In this document: one piece after another, positions 1 through 6,525 of the stretch
How positions within the stretch are numbered: position 1 is the first letter of the stretch
Layout: each line of letters starts with the position of its first letter
Assembly (NCBI GenBank): GCA_002403905.1
Contig: DHIR01000189.1
Location: 1-8,595 of the forward strand
DNA: 8,595 nucleotides
From: Mucilaginibacter sp. UBA4741
GTDB lineage: Bacteria; Bacteroidota; Bacteroidia; Sphingobacteriales; Sphingobacteriaceae
Reading direction: 5' to 3'
Notes under the pieces: generated by a model
What the model was told of the DNA's origin: nothing
The model's input: the letters and a program-made list of their open reading frames with translations, nothing else
Databases searched by the model: none
Made by a program: the position numbers and the translations under genes

Positions 1-1101
1 TGGCCTGCGGAAATGCAAACGGTAAGGCGAACGCCCACCATCATTTACCAGGTAAAAACCTAACTCGCCATTAGCGCCCTCTACCGAGTGATATACTTCG
101 GTATTAGGGGTAGGTATCTCGCCCATCACAATTTTAAAGTGATAGATCAGAGCTTCCATATTATTATAAACATCCTCTTTTGGAGGCAAATAAAATTCAG
201 GTACGTCAGCATGGAAAATATCTGTTGGTTCTTTTTCCAGCTTTACTAAGGCCTGCTCAATAATGCGCAAGCTTTGTTTCATTTCTTCGTTACGTACTAA
301 AAAGCGGCTGTAAACATCGCCATTGTCGCCAACAGGTATTTCAAAATCAAAATCTTCGTATGATGAGTATGGGTTCATGGCCCTAACATCGTAATCAACA
401 CCGGCAGCACGTAATAACGGGCCGCTCCAGCTATAAGCTATCGCGTCTTCGGCAGTAACGGCTGCTACATCCCTGGTACGATCAACAAATATGCGGTTAC
501 GGTTAAATAATGATTCGAACTCTTTTAATGTCTTAGGGAAATCAACCAAAAATTTACGCAACTTGGCAAAGGCTATACTATTAAAGTTACGCTCAAAACC
601 GCCTATACGGCCAATATTGGTTGTTAGGCGCGAACCGCAAACTTCTTCGTAAATCTCATAAATAGCTTCGCGATACTCCATCATATACAGGAAACCTGTA
701 AACGCGCCGGTATCAACACCCAGTACACCATTACAAACAATGTGATCTGATATACGGGCAAGCTCCATCACTATCACGCGTAGGTAATCAACACGTTTTG
801 GCATGGCGATGCCTAACATTTTTTCAACCGTCATGTGCCAGCCCATATTGTTTATGGGCGATGAGCAATAGTTTAAACGGTCTGTTAATGGGGTTATCTG
901 GTAAAATGGACGATGCTCTGCAATTTTCTCGAAAGCGCGGTGTATGTATCCAATGGTGGATACACCGCTTATAATTCTTTCCCCATCCATTTGCAGCACA
1001 TTCTGGAACACACCATGCGTTGCAGGGTGTGTAGGCCCAAGATTGAGTGTTGAGGGCTCGCTTTGCGGATCGTTATCTGTATATACCGGGTGGTTCTGCA
1101 T
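1..1101 (-). CDS. nuoD: NADH-quinone oxidoreductase subunit D (NuoD), 3'-truncated by window edge
   Basis: This is the 49-kDa subunit of complex I, which with NuoB forms the quinone-reduction site in the peripheral arm on the cytoplasmic face of the inner membrane. Translating from the ATG at 1101 gives 367 uninterrupted codons to the window edge. The family is usually about 400 residues, so roughly the last 35-40 are missing. The N-terminal loop GPTHPATHG (residues 22-30) carries His29. Tyr78 (in LTDRLNYCSS) and Asp130 (in SDHIVCNGVLGVD) follow at the spacing of the Thermus Nqo4 quinone-site residues His38, Tyr87 and Asp139. The middle contains RTRDVAAV, AYSWSGPLLRAAGVDYDVR and SSYEDFDFEIPVG, all typical of the family. 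The start lies 3 bp after the nuoC stop, which implies translational coupling. There is no fusion to NuoC, unlike E. coli NuoCD. Confidence 0.96.
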   Translation of the reverse strand, partial: MQNHPVYTDNDPQSEPSTLNLGPTHPATHGVFQNVLQMDGERIISGVSTIGYIHRAFEKIAEHRPFYQITPLTDRLNYCSSPINNMGWHMTVEKMLGIAMPKRVDYLRVIVMELARISDHIVCNGVLGVDTGAFTGFLYMMEYREAIYEIYEEVCGSRLTTNIGRIGGFERNFNSIAFAKLRKFLVDFPKTLKEFESLFNRNRIFVDRTRDVAAVTAEDAIAYSWSGPLLRAAGVDYDVRAMNPYSSYEDFDFEIPVGDNGDVYSRFLVRNEEMKQSLRIIEQALVKLEKEPTDIFHADVPEFYLPPKEDVYNNMEALIYHFKIVMGEIPTPNTEVYHSVEGANGELGFYLVNDGGRSPYRLHFRRP

Positions 1102-1104
1102 TTG

Positions 1105-1608
1105 CTATCTTCCGAAAAAATAATCTTTTTTATCAACACGATTAGGATCCTCTAATGGAAACTCTTTCCTCATCGGGAAAGCCGTCATGTCGTCAACATT
1201 TAATATTCTGCGTAAATCAGGGTGGCCGTCAAATATTACTCCAAAAAGGTCATACGTTTCGCGCTCCATCCAATTTGCACCCTCCCATACTGTTGTAGCT
1301 GTAGGGATGTGGCAGTTATCGCCATCAATAAATACTTTTATACGTACACGTACATTATTTACCAGGCTATGTATATGATAAATTACACCTATGCTTTTTT
1401 CCTGTTCAGGATAATGCACCGCGGTAATATCTGTTAAATAAATAAATTGTAAAGCAGGGTCGGTTTTTATAAAACCTAGTAATGCAATAATACTTTCGGG
1501 GTTGGTCTCTAAGGTCAGCAAACCATAAGGCTCGCCAATTACAGTTACTTGTCCTTCAAATTTACTATTGATGCTTTGTAAAAGCTCTTCGTTAGTTATC
1601 TTACCCAT
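1105..1608 (-). CDS. nuoC: NADH-quinone oxidoreductase subunit C (NuoC, 30 kDa)
   Basis: This is the 30-kDa subunit of the hydrophilic arm of complex I. It has no cofactor and packs against NuoB and NuoD. The 167-residue protein carries the family signature at residues 115-136: ERETYDLFGVIFDGHPDLRR followed by IL. After it come FPMRKEFPLEDP (144-155) and a short tail ending YFFGR. The length is normal for a free-standing NuoC, so nothing appears missing. The ATG at 1608 shares its A with the last base of the nuoB stop (TAATG), the usual arrangement for termination-reinitiation coupling. No Shine-Dalgarno is visible, as is usual in Bacteroidota. Identification rests on the signature and on position between nuoB and nuoD. 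Confidence 0.97.
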   Translation of the reverse strand: MGKITNEELLQSINSKFEGQVTVIGEPYGLLTLETNPESIIALLGFIKTDPALQFIYLTDITAVHYPEQEKSIGVIYHIHSLVNNVRVRIKVFIDGDNCHIPTATTVWEGANWMERETYDLFGVIFDGHPDLRRILNVDDMTAFPMRKEFPLEDPNRVDKKDYFFGR

Positions 1609-2150
1609 TACTGTATCCCGTATGAAGCTAATAGTTTTTGGTACTGAGGCTCGTTTCTTCTGCGAGTTGATTCTGTTTTAACCAGTTCCTGGATACACAT
1701 AAAGCCATCAATAATAGCTTCAGGGCGAGGCGGACAACCCGGTACGTAAACATCAACCGGTATAATTTCATCTATCCCTTGTAAAACCGAATAGCTATCA
1801 AATATACCGCCGCTTGATGCGCAGGCACCAACAGCCATAACCCAACGAGGCTCTGCCATTTGCAGGTAAACCTGGCGCAATACCGGACCCATTTTTTTTG
1901 CTATGGTACCCATAACCATCAACAAATCTGCCTGGCGTGGCGAGAAGCTTAAACGCTCTGCACCAAAACGCGACAAATCATAATGTGAAGCCATGGTAGC
2001 CATAAACTCAATACCACAGCATGACGTTGCGAAAGGTAATGGCCATAAAGAATTTGCGCGGGCTAAACCTACTGCTTTGTCTAGCGAAGTAGCAAAAAAT
2101 CCTGAACCCTCTACACCGGCAGGAGCACCAACTATTTGAATATCACTCAT
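1608..2150 (-). CDS. nuoB: NADH-quinone oxidoreductase subunit B (NuoB, cluster N2 subunit)
   Basis: NuoB (PSST) carries the terminal [4Fe-4S] cluster N2, which passes electrons to quinone at the interface with NuoD. All four expected cysteine ligands are present in 180 residues: the tandem pair Cys44-Cys45 in ATSCCGIEF, Cys110 in VGACASSGG, and Cys139 in PGCPPRPE. The conserved SFSPRQADLLMVMGTIAKKM segment at residues 68-87 is also present. The C-terminal tail after about residue 155 is charged (TRRRNEPQYQK) and variable in the family. The ATG at 2150 is preceded by A/T-rich sequence without a Shine-Dalgarno. It lies 140 bp after nuoA, an unusually long gap for this operon that holds a promoter-like motif. 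The stop overlaps the nuoC start by one base. Confidence 0.98.
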   Translation of the reverse strand: MSDIQIVGAPAGVEGSGFFATSLDKAVGLARANSLWPLPFATSCCGIEFMATMASHYDLSRFGAERLSFSPRQADLLMVMGTIAKKMGPVLRQVYLQMAEPRWVMAVGACASSGGIFDSYSVLQGIDEIIPVDVYVPGCPPRPEAIIDGFMCIQELVKTESTRRRNEPQYQKLLASYGIQ

Positions 2151-2198
2151 GAAATCTATTACTACAATTTTCTATCCAAAAATGGTGGACAGAAAGCG

Positions 2199-2206
2199 CA
2201 AATTTA
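2199..2206 (-). promoter_or_regulatory. Candidate internal promoter (-7 box) upstream of nuoB
   Basis: The minus strand reads TAAATTTG, an exact match to the Bacteroidota -7 consensus TAnnTTTG. It would place a transcription start about 43-45 bases before the nuoB ATG. No TTTG is seen at the expected 19-21 bp upstream, so support comes only from the -7 match and its location in an otherwise unexplained 140-bp gap. Confidence 0.35.
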
Positions 2207-2220
2207 TGATAAAAAACCTT

Positions 2221-2231
2221 GTATCTGATAC
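2221..2231. repeat. Short palindrome GTATCTGATAC in nuoA-nuoB gap
   Basis: A 5-bp perfect inverted repeat around one base. It begins 14 bp upstream of the TAAATTTG promoter-like motif, partly where a -33 element would be expected. An operator role is possible but unsupported beyond this position. Confidence 0.3.
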
Positions 2232-2253
2232 ACTATTAACGATAGGAAATATA

Positions 2254-2270
2254 TTTAGAACAATTCTAAA
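2254..2270. repeat. Short inverted repeat in nuoA-nuoB gap
   Basis: Perfect 7-bp arms (TTTAGAA / TTCTAAA) surround a 3-base centre. As RNA the stem would be A/U-rich and weak, so if it matters it is more likely a protein-binding palindrome than a terminator. It may also be chance in A/T-rich sequence. Confidence 0.35.
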
Positions 2271-2284
2271 CAAAGCCAGCCAGC

Positions 2285-2305
2285 CCCAGTTTAATCCCAG
2301 TTTAA
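2285..2305. repeat. 11-bp-period tandem repeat across the nuoA stop codon
   Basis: On the minus strand the 10-mer TTAAACTGGG occurs twice, separated by one A. The first copy encodes the C-terminal Leu-Asn-Trp of NuoA. The second begins with the stop region (GAT TAA ACT GGG). It looks like a small slippage or duplication event. Confidence 0.5.
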
Positions 2306-2662
2306 AGCGCCTTTTTTTATGACATAGATAAAACCAGCCAATAAAGTACCCATAAAAATAAACATCTCATACATACCGGTAGTGCCAAGCTCTTTAAAGT
2401 TTACTGCCCAGGGATACATAAATATAACCTCGACATCAAACAGTACAAACAGGATAGCCACCAAAAAGTATTTAATAGATATAGGTGTACGGGCATTACC
2501 TATAACCTCAATACCCGACTCGAAAGGGGTTAATTTATCTTTAGTTACACGCTTAGGGCCTATTTTGTGTGTTACAAACATAGTACCAACCACAAACCCT
2601 GTAGCCACTATCATTTGGAAAATGATGGGTAAATAATTAACCGGTAAACTTTGAACTTCCAT
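2291..2662 (-). CDS. nuoA: NADH-quinone oxidoreductase subunit A (NuoA)
   Basis: NuoA is a small membrane subunit of complex I at the junction of the membrane arm and the quinone site. The 123-residue protein has three predicted membrane helices at about 9-31, 63-86 and 97-116. The helix 1-2 loop holds LTPFESGIE (45-51 region). Its Ser49 occupies the position of the redox-sensitive cysteine of mitochondrial ND3; serine there is normal in bacteria. Helix 2 contains the conserved acidic pair Asp76 and Glu78 in LFDVEVIF, followed by YPWAV. The ATG at 2662 is the only start that preserves helix 1, because the next in-frame Met (17) lies inside it. This is the first gene of the nuo operon and is separated from the upstream TPR gene by a terminator. 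Confidence 0.97.
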   Translation of the reverse strand: MEVQSLPVNYLPIIFQMIVATGFVVGTMFVTHKIGPKRVTKDKLTPFESGIEVIGNARTPISIKYFLVAILFVLFDVEVIFMYPWAVNFKELGTTGMYEMFIFMGTLLAGFIYVIKKGALNWD

Positions 2663-2667
2663 GGGTG

Positions 2668-2675
2668 CAAATATA
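2668..2675 (-). promoter_or_regulatory. Candidate nuoA promoter (-7 box)
   Basis: The minus strand reads TATATTTG, an exact match to the Bacteroidota TAnnTTTG -7 element, ending 5 bases before the nuoA ATG. Transcription would start within a few bases of the ATG, giving a leaderless or nearly leaderless mRNA. The -33 region falls in the T-tract of the upstream terminator and has no clear TTTG, so the call rests on the -7 box and on the need for a promoter after the terminator. Confidence 0.45.
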
Positions 2676-2688
2676 CAAATGGTGTGTT

Positions 2689-2722
2689 AATAAAAAAGGC
2701 CTCAATTGAGGCCTTTTTTATT
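2689..2722 (-). terminator. Rho-independent terminator after the TPR gene (perfect palindrome)
   Basis: A 34-bp perfect palindrome starts 6 bp beyond the TPR gene stop. Its core stem GGCCTC / GAGGCC closes on an AATT centre and is flanked by A6 on one side and T6 on the other. On the transcribed strand this gives a GC-rich stem followed by a run of U, a classic intrinsic terminator. Because it is symmetric it would also work on the opposite strand. It separates the ton operon from the nuo operon. Confidence 0.9.
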
Positions 2723-2727
2723 TAATA

Positions 2728-4485
2728 TTATTTAGTGCCGGCCTTTTTAACCGGTGTTGTTGGCGTAGCGGGTGTTGCCTTTTGGTCAAAGTAGAACTTG
2801 ACGTAAGAATTATCCGGGTTAAACTCTTTTGCTTTGGTAAAGTATTCCATCGCTTTGGCATCATCTTTATCATGATACTCGGCATAATTACCTAAGTAAG
2901 CATAAGCAGCAGCTAAAGCTTTCTTTTCGGCTGCCGAAGGTGCAGCTTTTGTACCAAGCACCTCAATTATTTTTTCATAACGAGGTTTAGCAATACCTTT
3001 TAAGTCGTTATAGAGGGTGTCACGATAGTCGGCAATATAAGCACGTGTTGAAAGCGCTTGTACTACCGGTGCAGGTGTTGCATGTTCATATTGGCTCAAT
3101 AAAGTATCTGCCTTAACTAGCAATGCAGAATCTGGTTTAGTCGCATTATTTTTACGATAAGCCGGAGCCTGATTTAAAGCAAATTCATAATAATAGCTGT
3201 ATCCTGCCCAAAAATGCTCAATAAGCAAAGGTTTACCATGAACTTTATCAATAATAGCCTGGTAAGCGTCTCCAGCCTGTTGATATTTACCTTTTGCAAA
3301 ATACATTTTAGCAATTTCAGTATATGCATCTTGTACTTGGGTTGTATCTAACTCGGCATATTTTTTTAAGTTCTCTGCACCTTTAGCCGTATCACTACCG
3401 CTTGCTATTTGCAGACGGCCTAAATAACCGTAATCACGTGGTAAAATACGGTTAGGTTGTGCTTTTGCAAACCAGTTATTCATGGCAGTTAAACCAGCTG
3501 CGTAGTCTTTATTCTCGTACGCTGCATAACCCAAATAACGATACACACGTGCGTTAATAGTTGCTGATTTTGAAAGTTTGGTCGCAACTTCTTGCAAAGT
3601 AACGTAATCACCTGCATTAACCAGGAAATCCGCGTAGCGTAATAATGACTCTAACGACTCATCTGTTAAGCTTAAAAACTTCTTATAGTTTTCTACACCT
3701 TCTTTTACTTTAGCAGATGCTACTTTAATGTTTGTTTGTGCCTCTGTAAGGTCAGTTTCGGCCAATTCACGGTAAGCAGGGCCATAATTAGGATCAATAG
3801 CTATAGCTGCTTGAAATTGTTTTTCAGAATCAGAGAAGTTATCAGCATATCTCCATAATACACCTGAGGCTACGTTTGCGGCCGGCAATTTTGGATCAAG
3901 TGCTAATGCAGCCTGGTAAGCTTCATAAGCCTCGTTACTTTTTAATTGTGAGCGGTAAGCATTACCCAGCGCTACCAATATTTCAGCATCTTTTGGGTTT
4001 ACTGCTTTACCTTTTGTTAAGGCATCAATAGCAGCGTTTGCTTTTGCAGGCGGGAATTTCCCGTCCTTGGCATCCATCAAATATGCTTTGCCTATATATA
4101 AATATGGCTGACTATCTTTTTTACCGGTATTTGTAATTGCCTGGTTAAAGTTAGAAGCAGCGCCTGTATCATCATTACCTGATAGCGCCACTGCACCTAA
4201 ACCTACATAATTTAAAGCCGATTTTGGATCAACCGCTATACCTTTAGTAAAGGTTGTTTTTGCAGAATCTGTATAATCCTGGATCAAATACACCCATCCC
4301 AGGTAAAAAATATTTTCGTCATTAGTTGGCTGGGTAACCGTAAGATTTTTAAGCATTCCTTTTGCTTTTTGATATTGCTCTGCATCAATAGCTTTCTTGG
4401 CGTCAGCAATACTTTGCCCAAAAACCGCTGATCCTATAAATACCAGCCCTAATGCCACTTTAGCTATTTTACTGATCATCTTCAT
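2728..4485 (-). CDS. Secreted TPR-repeat protein of the ton operon
   Basis: This is a tetratricopeptide-repeat protein of 585 residues with an N-terminal signal peptide: basic MKMISK, then hydrophobic VALGLVFIGSAVFG, with likely signal peptidase I cleavage before QS near residue 24. Recognisable TPR units lie at about 58-87, 91-118, 166-198, 201-232, 316-339, 384-414 and 525-557, with the typical YxxA/G...A..xF.kAi..dP pattern. The tail (569-585) is Pro/Thr/Lys-rich and probably disordered. The protein should be periplasmic or outer-membrane associated and act as a protein-binding scaffold; no enzymatic motif is visible. A GTG lies directly before the ATG (GTGATG), so the start could be 3 bp earlier; ATG is preferred. 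It begins about 32 bp after the PstS-like gene and ends at a strong terminator, as the last gene of the operon. Its partner is unknown. Confidence 0.9.
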   Translation of the reverse strand: MKMISKIAKVALGLVFIGSAVFGQSIADAKKAIDAEQYQKAKGMLKNLTVTQPTNDENIFYLGWVYLIQDYTDSAKTTFTKGIAVDPKSALNYVGLGAVALSGNDDTGAASNFNQAITNTGKKDSQPYLYIGKAYLMDAKDGKFPPAKANAAIDALTKGKAVNPKDAEILVALGNAYRSQLKSNEAYEAYQAALALDPKLPAANVASGVLWRYADNFSDSEKQFQAAIAIDPNYGPAYRELAETDLTEAQTNIKVASAKVKEGVENYKKFLSLTDESLESLLRYADFLVNAGDYVTLQEVATKLSKSATINARVYRYLGYAAYENKDYAAGLTAMNNWFAKAQPNRILPRDYGYLGRLQIASGSDTAKGAENLKKYAELDTTQVQDAYTEIAKMYFAKGKYQQAGDAYQAIIDKVHGKPLLIEHFWAGYSYYYEFALNQAPAYRKNNATKPDSALLVKADTLLSQYEHATPAPVVQALSTRAYIADYRDTLYNDLKGIAKPRYEKIIEVLGTKAAPSAAEKKALAAAYAYLGNYAEYHDKDDAKAMEYFTKAKEFNPDNSYVKFYFDQKATPATPTTPVKKAGTK

Positions 4486-4517
4486 CACTTGTTTTAATTT
4501 TAGTTGTATATATGTAT

Positions 4518-5441
4518 TTAATAATTATGTTTAATAACAATCTCTCGTTGTGGTATTGAATCAGGCAATATGCCCGATCTTAAAATAATTCTTTGTCCAC
4601 GTTCTCCAAGCACAAAGTAAGCAAAACCTGAGCCTAAACCTAATTTTCCGGTACAGTTTACCAAATACAAGCCTCTTATAAATGGGTATTGTTTTAACGC
4701 TAACGTAGTTTGTGATGGTTTAAAGTATTGATTAGGGGCATCTTTACTGTTCTCATCTTTGACGGCTACTATTTTAACTTTTTTAACAGCTTCTGCATAA
4801 TCGGCATCAGGGTCATTAAGCCAGCTAAATCCGGTTATACCTATAGCTTGCGGATGTTGGCTAATATACTTTATTACTTCTTTATTATTTTTGACAGCAA
4901 AAATATTTTTTAGTTTAAAATCTTTATTTCCCGAAAACTCCTTCAAATACCTTACCAAACTTGAGTTTGGATTATCAAAAACGATATCTATACCCGTTTT
5001 AGTCTTTCCATTCAGCATTTTTTTTATTTCATTAACCGATGTAAGCGTATCATTTGACGCCTGGTTGACAATAAATGTAACCGCATCAATAGCAAAACGA
5101 TTAACAACGGCGGGCAATGTTCTATCCTTTAATAGCTTAGCCTCATCAGGCCTTAGCTCACGCGATAGAATCGCAAACCTGACACTATCATTTAATAAAA
5201 GACGTAAAACGCTATTTTCTGATCGATATAAAATATCAGGCTTAGCTTGCGTATTTAACTGTTTAAAAACATAAGCTTCCTCATCAACTATCGGCTGACA
5301 CGATTCATCGGCTGCAATTTTCACAATGCCTGTATTAACTGTTTCTTCGGGTACAGTTGCAGCTGTTTTTTGTTTACAGGCCTGAATACCTATAAAAGTA
5401 ATAAAACACATTAATACACAAGCAGTATTATTCTTCATCAT
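4518..5441 (-). CDS. PstS-like substrate-binding lipoprotein of the ton operon
   Basis: The product is a 307-residue periplasmic-binding-protein-like lipoprotein. The signal peptide has a hydrophobic core (VLMCFITFIGI) and a lipobox IQAC with Cys22. The sequence after the Cys (KQKTAATV) lacks an obvious Bacteroidota surface-export signal, so a periplasm-facing anchor is favoured. The mature part resembles the PstS/PBP-like fold: GIVKIAADESCQPIVDE (38-54), FAILSRELRPDE (89-100), FAIDAVTFIVNQASNDTLTS (116-135), AIGITGFSW (199-207), YPFIRGLYLV (252-261) and LGLGSGFAYFVLGERGQRII (267-286). The usual phosphate-binding segments (GAGATFP-like, RxxxSGT) are not evident; the equivalent region reads FDNPNSSLVRYL. 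Phosphate binding is therefore doubtful, and no ABC transporter genes are nearby. ATG codons at 5441 and 5438 are both possible starts. The gene overlaps the small membrane gene by 14 bp. Comparable genes accompany exbB-exbD-exbD-tonB in other Bacteroidota, from general recollection. Confidence 0.88.
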   Translation of the reverse strand: MMKNNTACVLMCFITFIGIQACKQKTAATVPEETVNTGIVKIAADESCQPIVDEEAYVFKQLNTQAKPDILYRSENSVLRLLLNDSVRFAILSRELRPDEAKLLKDRTLPAVVNRFAIDAVTFIVNQASNDTLTSVNEIKKMLNGKTKTGIDIVFDNPNSSLVRYLKEFSGNKDFKLKNIFAVKNNKEVIKYISQHPQAIGITGFSWLNDPDADYAEAVKKVKIVAVKDENSKDAPNQYFKPSQTTLALKQYPFIRGLYLVNCTGKLGLGSGFAYFVLGERGQRIILRSGILPDSIPQREIVIKHNY

Positions 5442-5658
5442 TCTCTACTTTCTCTTTTCTTAACAAAAGTGCAAATCTCACTATAGAATAGACAATTAAT
5501 AAACACCCGAATAATGTTTTTTTATAGCCGTAACCAGGTAAGGCATCATCCCAAAAAAAGATAAGTGTGATACCTGCTGCAAAGAATACTACTGCTCTTA
5601 AAATAGGCAGAAATCGCTTTGCGGGCGATTTCTGCTTATTACTAAACCTGGATGGCAT
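5428..5658 (-). CDS. Small two-helix membrane protein between tonB and the PstS-like gene
   Basis: The family is not recognised. The 76-residue product has a basic N-terminus (MPSRFSNKQKSPAKR), a first membrane helix at about 17-37 (LPILRAVVFFAAGITLIFFW), a short loop (DDALPGYGYKK), a second helix at about 48-66 (LFGCLLIVYSIVRFALLLR), and an acidic tail KVENDEE. The positive-inside rule suggests both ends are cytoplasmic. It starts 8 bp after the tonB stop, and its end overlaps the PstS-like gene by 14 bp, so it appears co-translated with both. That tight packing and the clear membrane topology argue that it is a real gene. A strong inverted repeat is embedded in codons 8-17. A role in linking the Ton motor to the lipoprotein and TPR module is inference only. 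Confidence 0.8.
   Translation of the reverse strand: MPSRFSNKQKSPAKRFLPILRAVVFFAAGITLIFFWDDALPGYGYKKTLFGCLLIVYSIVRFALLLRKEKVENDEE
5607..5635 (-). promoter_or_regulatory. Strong RNA hairpin candidate early in the small membrane gene
   Basis: Perfect 11-bp inverted arms (GCAGAAATCGC / GCGATTTCTGC) enclose a 7-base loop. The structure begins about 24 bases into the small membrane gene and 32 bp after the tonB stop. On the transcript it is followed by CUAUUUUAAG, too poor a U-tract for a standard terminator. It could act as a partial terminator, a processing or stability element, or a control of translation of the downstream genes. Confidence 0.55.
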
Positions 5659-5666
5659 ACCTTTAA

Positions 5667-6488
5667 TTACTGTTCTTCGCCTAACGTAAAGTTAATTGGT
5701 ACTGTGTAAGCTACACGAACCGGGCGGCCATTTTGAATACCAGGTTTCCATTTTGGTGATTTCTTTAAAACACGGATGGCTTCGGCTTTTGTAGTTTCGC
5801 TTGGGCCACGTACTGCTACAATATCAGTTAAGCTGCCGTCTCTTTCAACTACAAATGTACAAATAACCTTACCACTCACGCCATTTTCCCTATCAACAGC
5901 CGGAAATTTGATATTATTTAACAAGTATTTACCAAATGCGTCCAAACCTCCCGGAAACTCGGGTTGTTGTTCTACCTGACTAAATATCTTGTTCACGTCC
6001 TCTGTAACTTGTTTAACATCAGAGTTACCTACAGGCTCGTCAATTCTAACATCTGCGTTAGGATCTCCTTTTTGATCTTTCTGACCAGGGTCAGCAGTTT
6101 TCAAATCCTTTTGTGTAGGCGGTTCTTCTTTTACCTCGTTATCCGGTTTTACAATCGGAGGAGGGAATTTAAGTTGATCCGTTTTTGGTTTAGATGGTTC
6201 TGGTGGTGGTGGCGGTGGTAGTTTTTTCGCATCAACCGGCGGCGGTATAAGCACTACGTCAGTGATCTTTACTATAGGCTTGGCCTTAGGTATAAATCCC
6301 TCAAGTTGATTGATAATTGTTGGTAACGATATAACAAATATGAAGAATGCTGCACCAAAGATGAAAGCACGGCTGGTTCTTGCGCCGTTTTTCTGCCTTA
6401 ACTCGTATGCACCATAAGCTTTGTTTCTGCCGTTAAAAACAACGTCGATCCATTCCTGCTTTAATATGTCTAATTTAGATCCCAGCAT
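5667..6488 (-). CDS. tonB: TonB family energy transducer
   Basis: TonB spans the periplasm and transfers energy from the ExbB-ExbD motor to TonB-dependent outer-membrane receptors by pairing with their TonB box. The 273-residue protein has a cytoplasmic N-terminus with the Bacteroidota motif W13-IDVVFNGRNKAYGAYELR (13-31), one membrane helix at about 39-60, a proline-rich stretch IPPPVDAKKLPPPPPPEP (81-98), and a charged Lys/Asp/Pro linker to about 165. The C-terminal TonB domain spans about 176-269 (PEFPGGLDAFGKYLLNNIKF, GKVICTFVVERDGSLTDIVAV, SPKWKPGIQNGRPVRVAYTV). E. coli TonB is 239 residues, so the size is normal. The ATG at 6488 lies 37 bp after exbD2, and the stop is 8 bp before the small membrane gene. 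Confidence 0.96.
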   Translation of the reverse strand: MLGSKLDILKQEWIDVVFNGRNKAYGAYELRQKNGARTSRAFIFGAAFFIFVISLPTIINQLEGFIPKAKPIVKITDVVLIPPPVDAKKLPPPPPPEPSKPKTDQLKFPPPIVKPDNEVKEEPPTQKDLKTADPGQKDQKGDPNADVRIDEPVGNSDVKQVTEDVNKIFSQVEQQPEFPGGLDAFGKYLLNNIKFPAVDRENGVSGKVICTFVVERDGSLTDIVAVRGPSETTKAEAIRVLKKSPKWKPGIQNGRPVRVAYTVPINFTLGEEQ

Positions 6489-6525
6489 TATTTGAAGCTT
6501 TAAATTTTACGTTAATTTTTATTAA

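Noticed and set aside
1151..1185. Inverted repeat CTTTCC / GGAAAG within nuoC
   Set aside because: It has only 6-bp arms inside conserved coding sequence, as expected by chance, with no positional significance.
4486..4488. GTG directly before the ATG of the TPR gene as alternative start
   Set aside because: ATG is the stronger start and gives an equally good signal peptide; the GTG adds only one residue.
5964..6221. Plus-strand frame ending in a Trp/Arg/Phe-rich stretch
   Set aside because: The odd composition is the reverse complement of the proline-rich TonB linker, not a protein gene.
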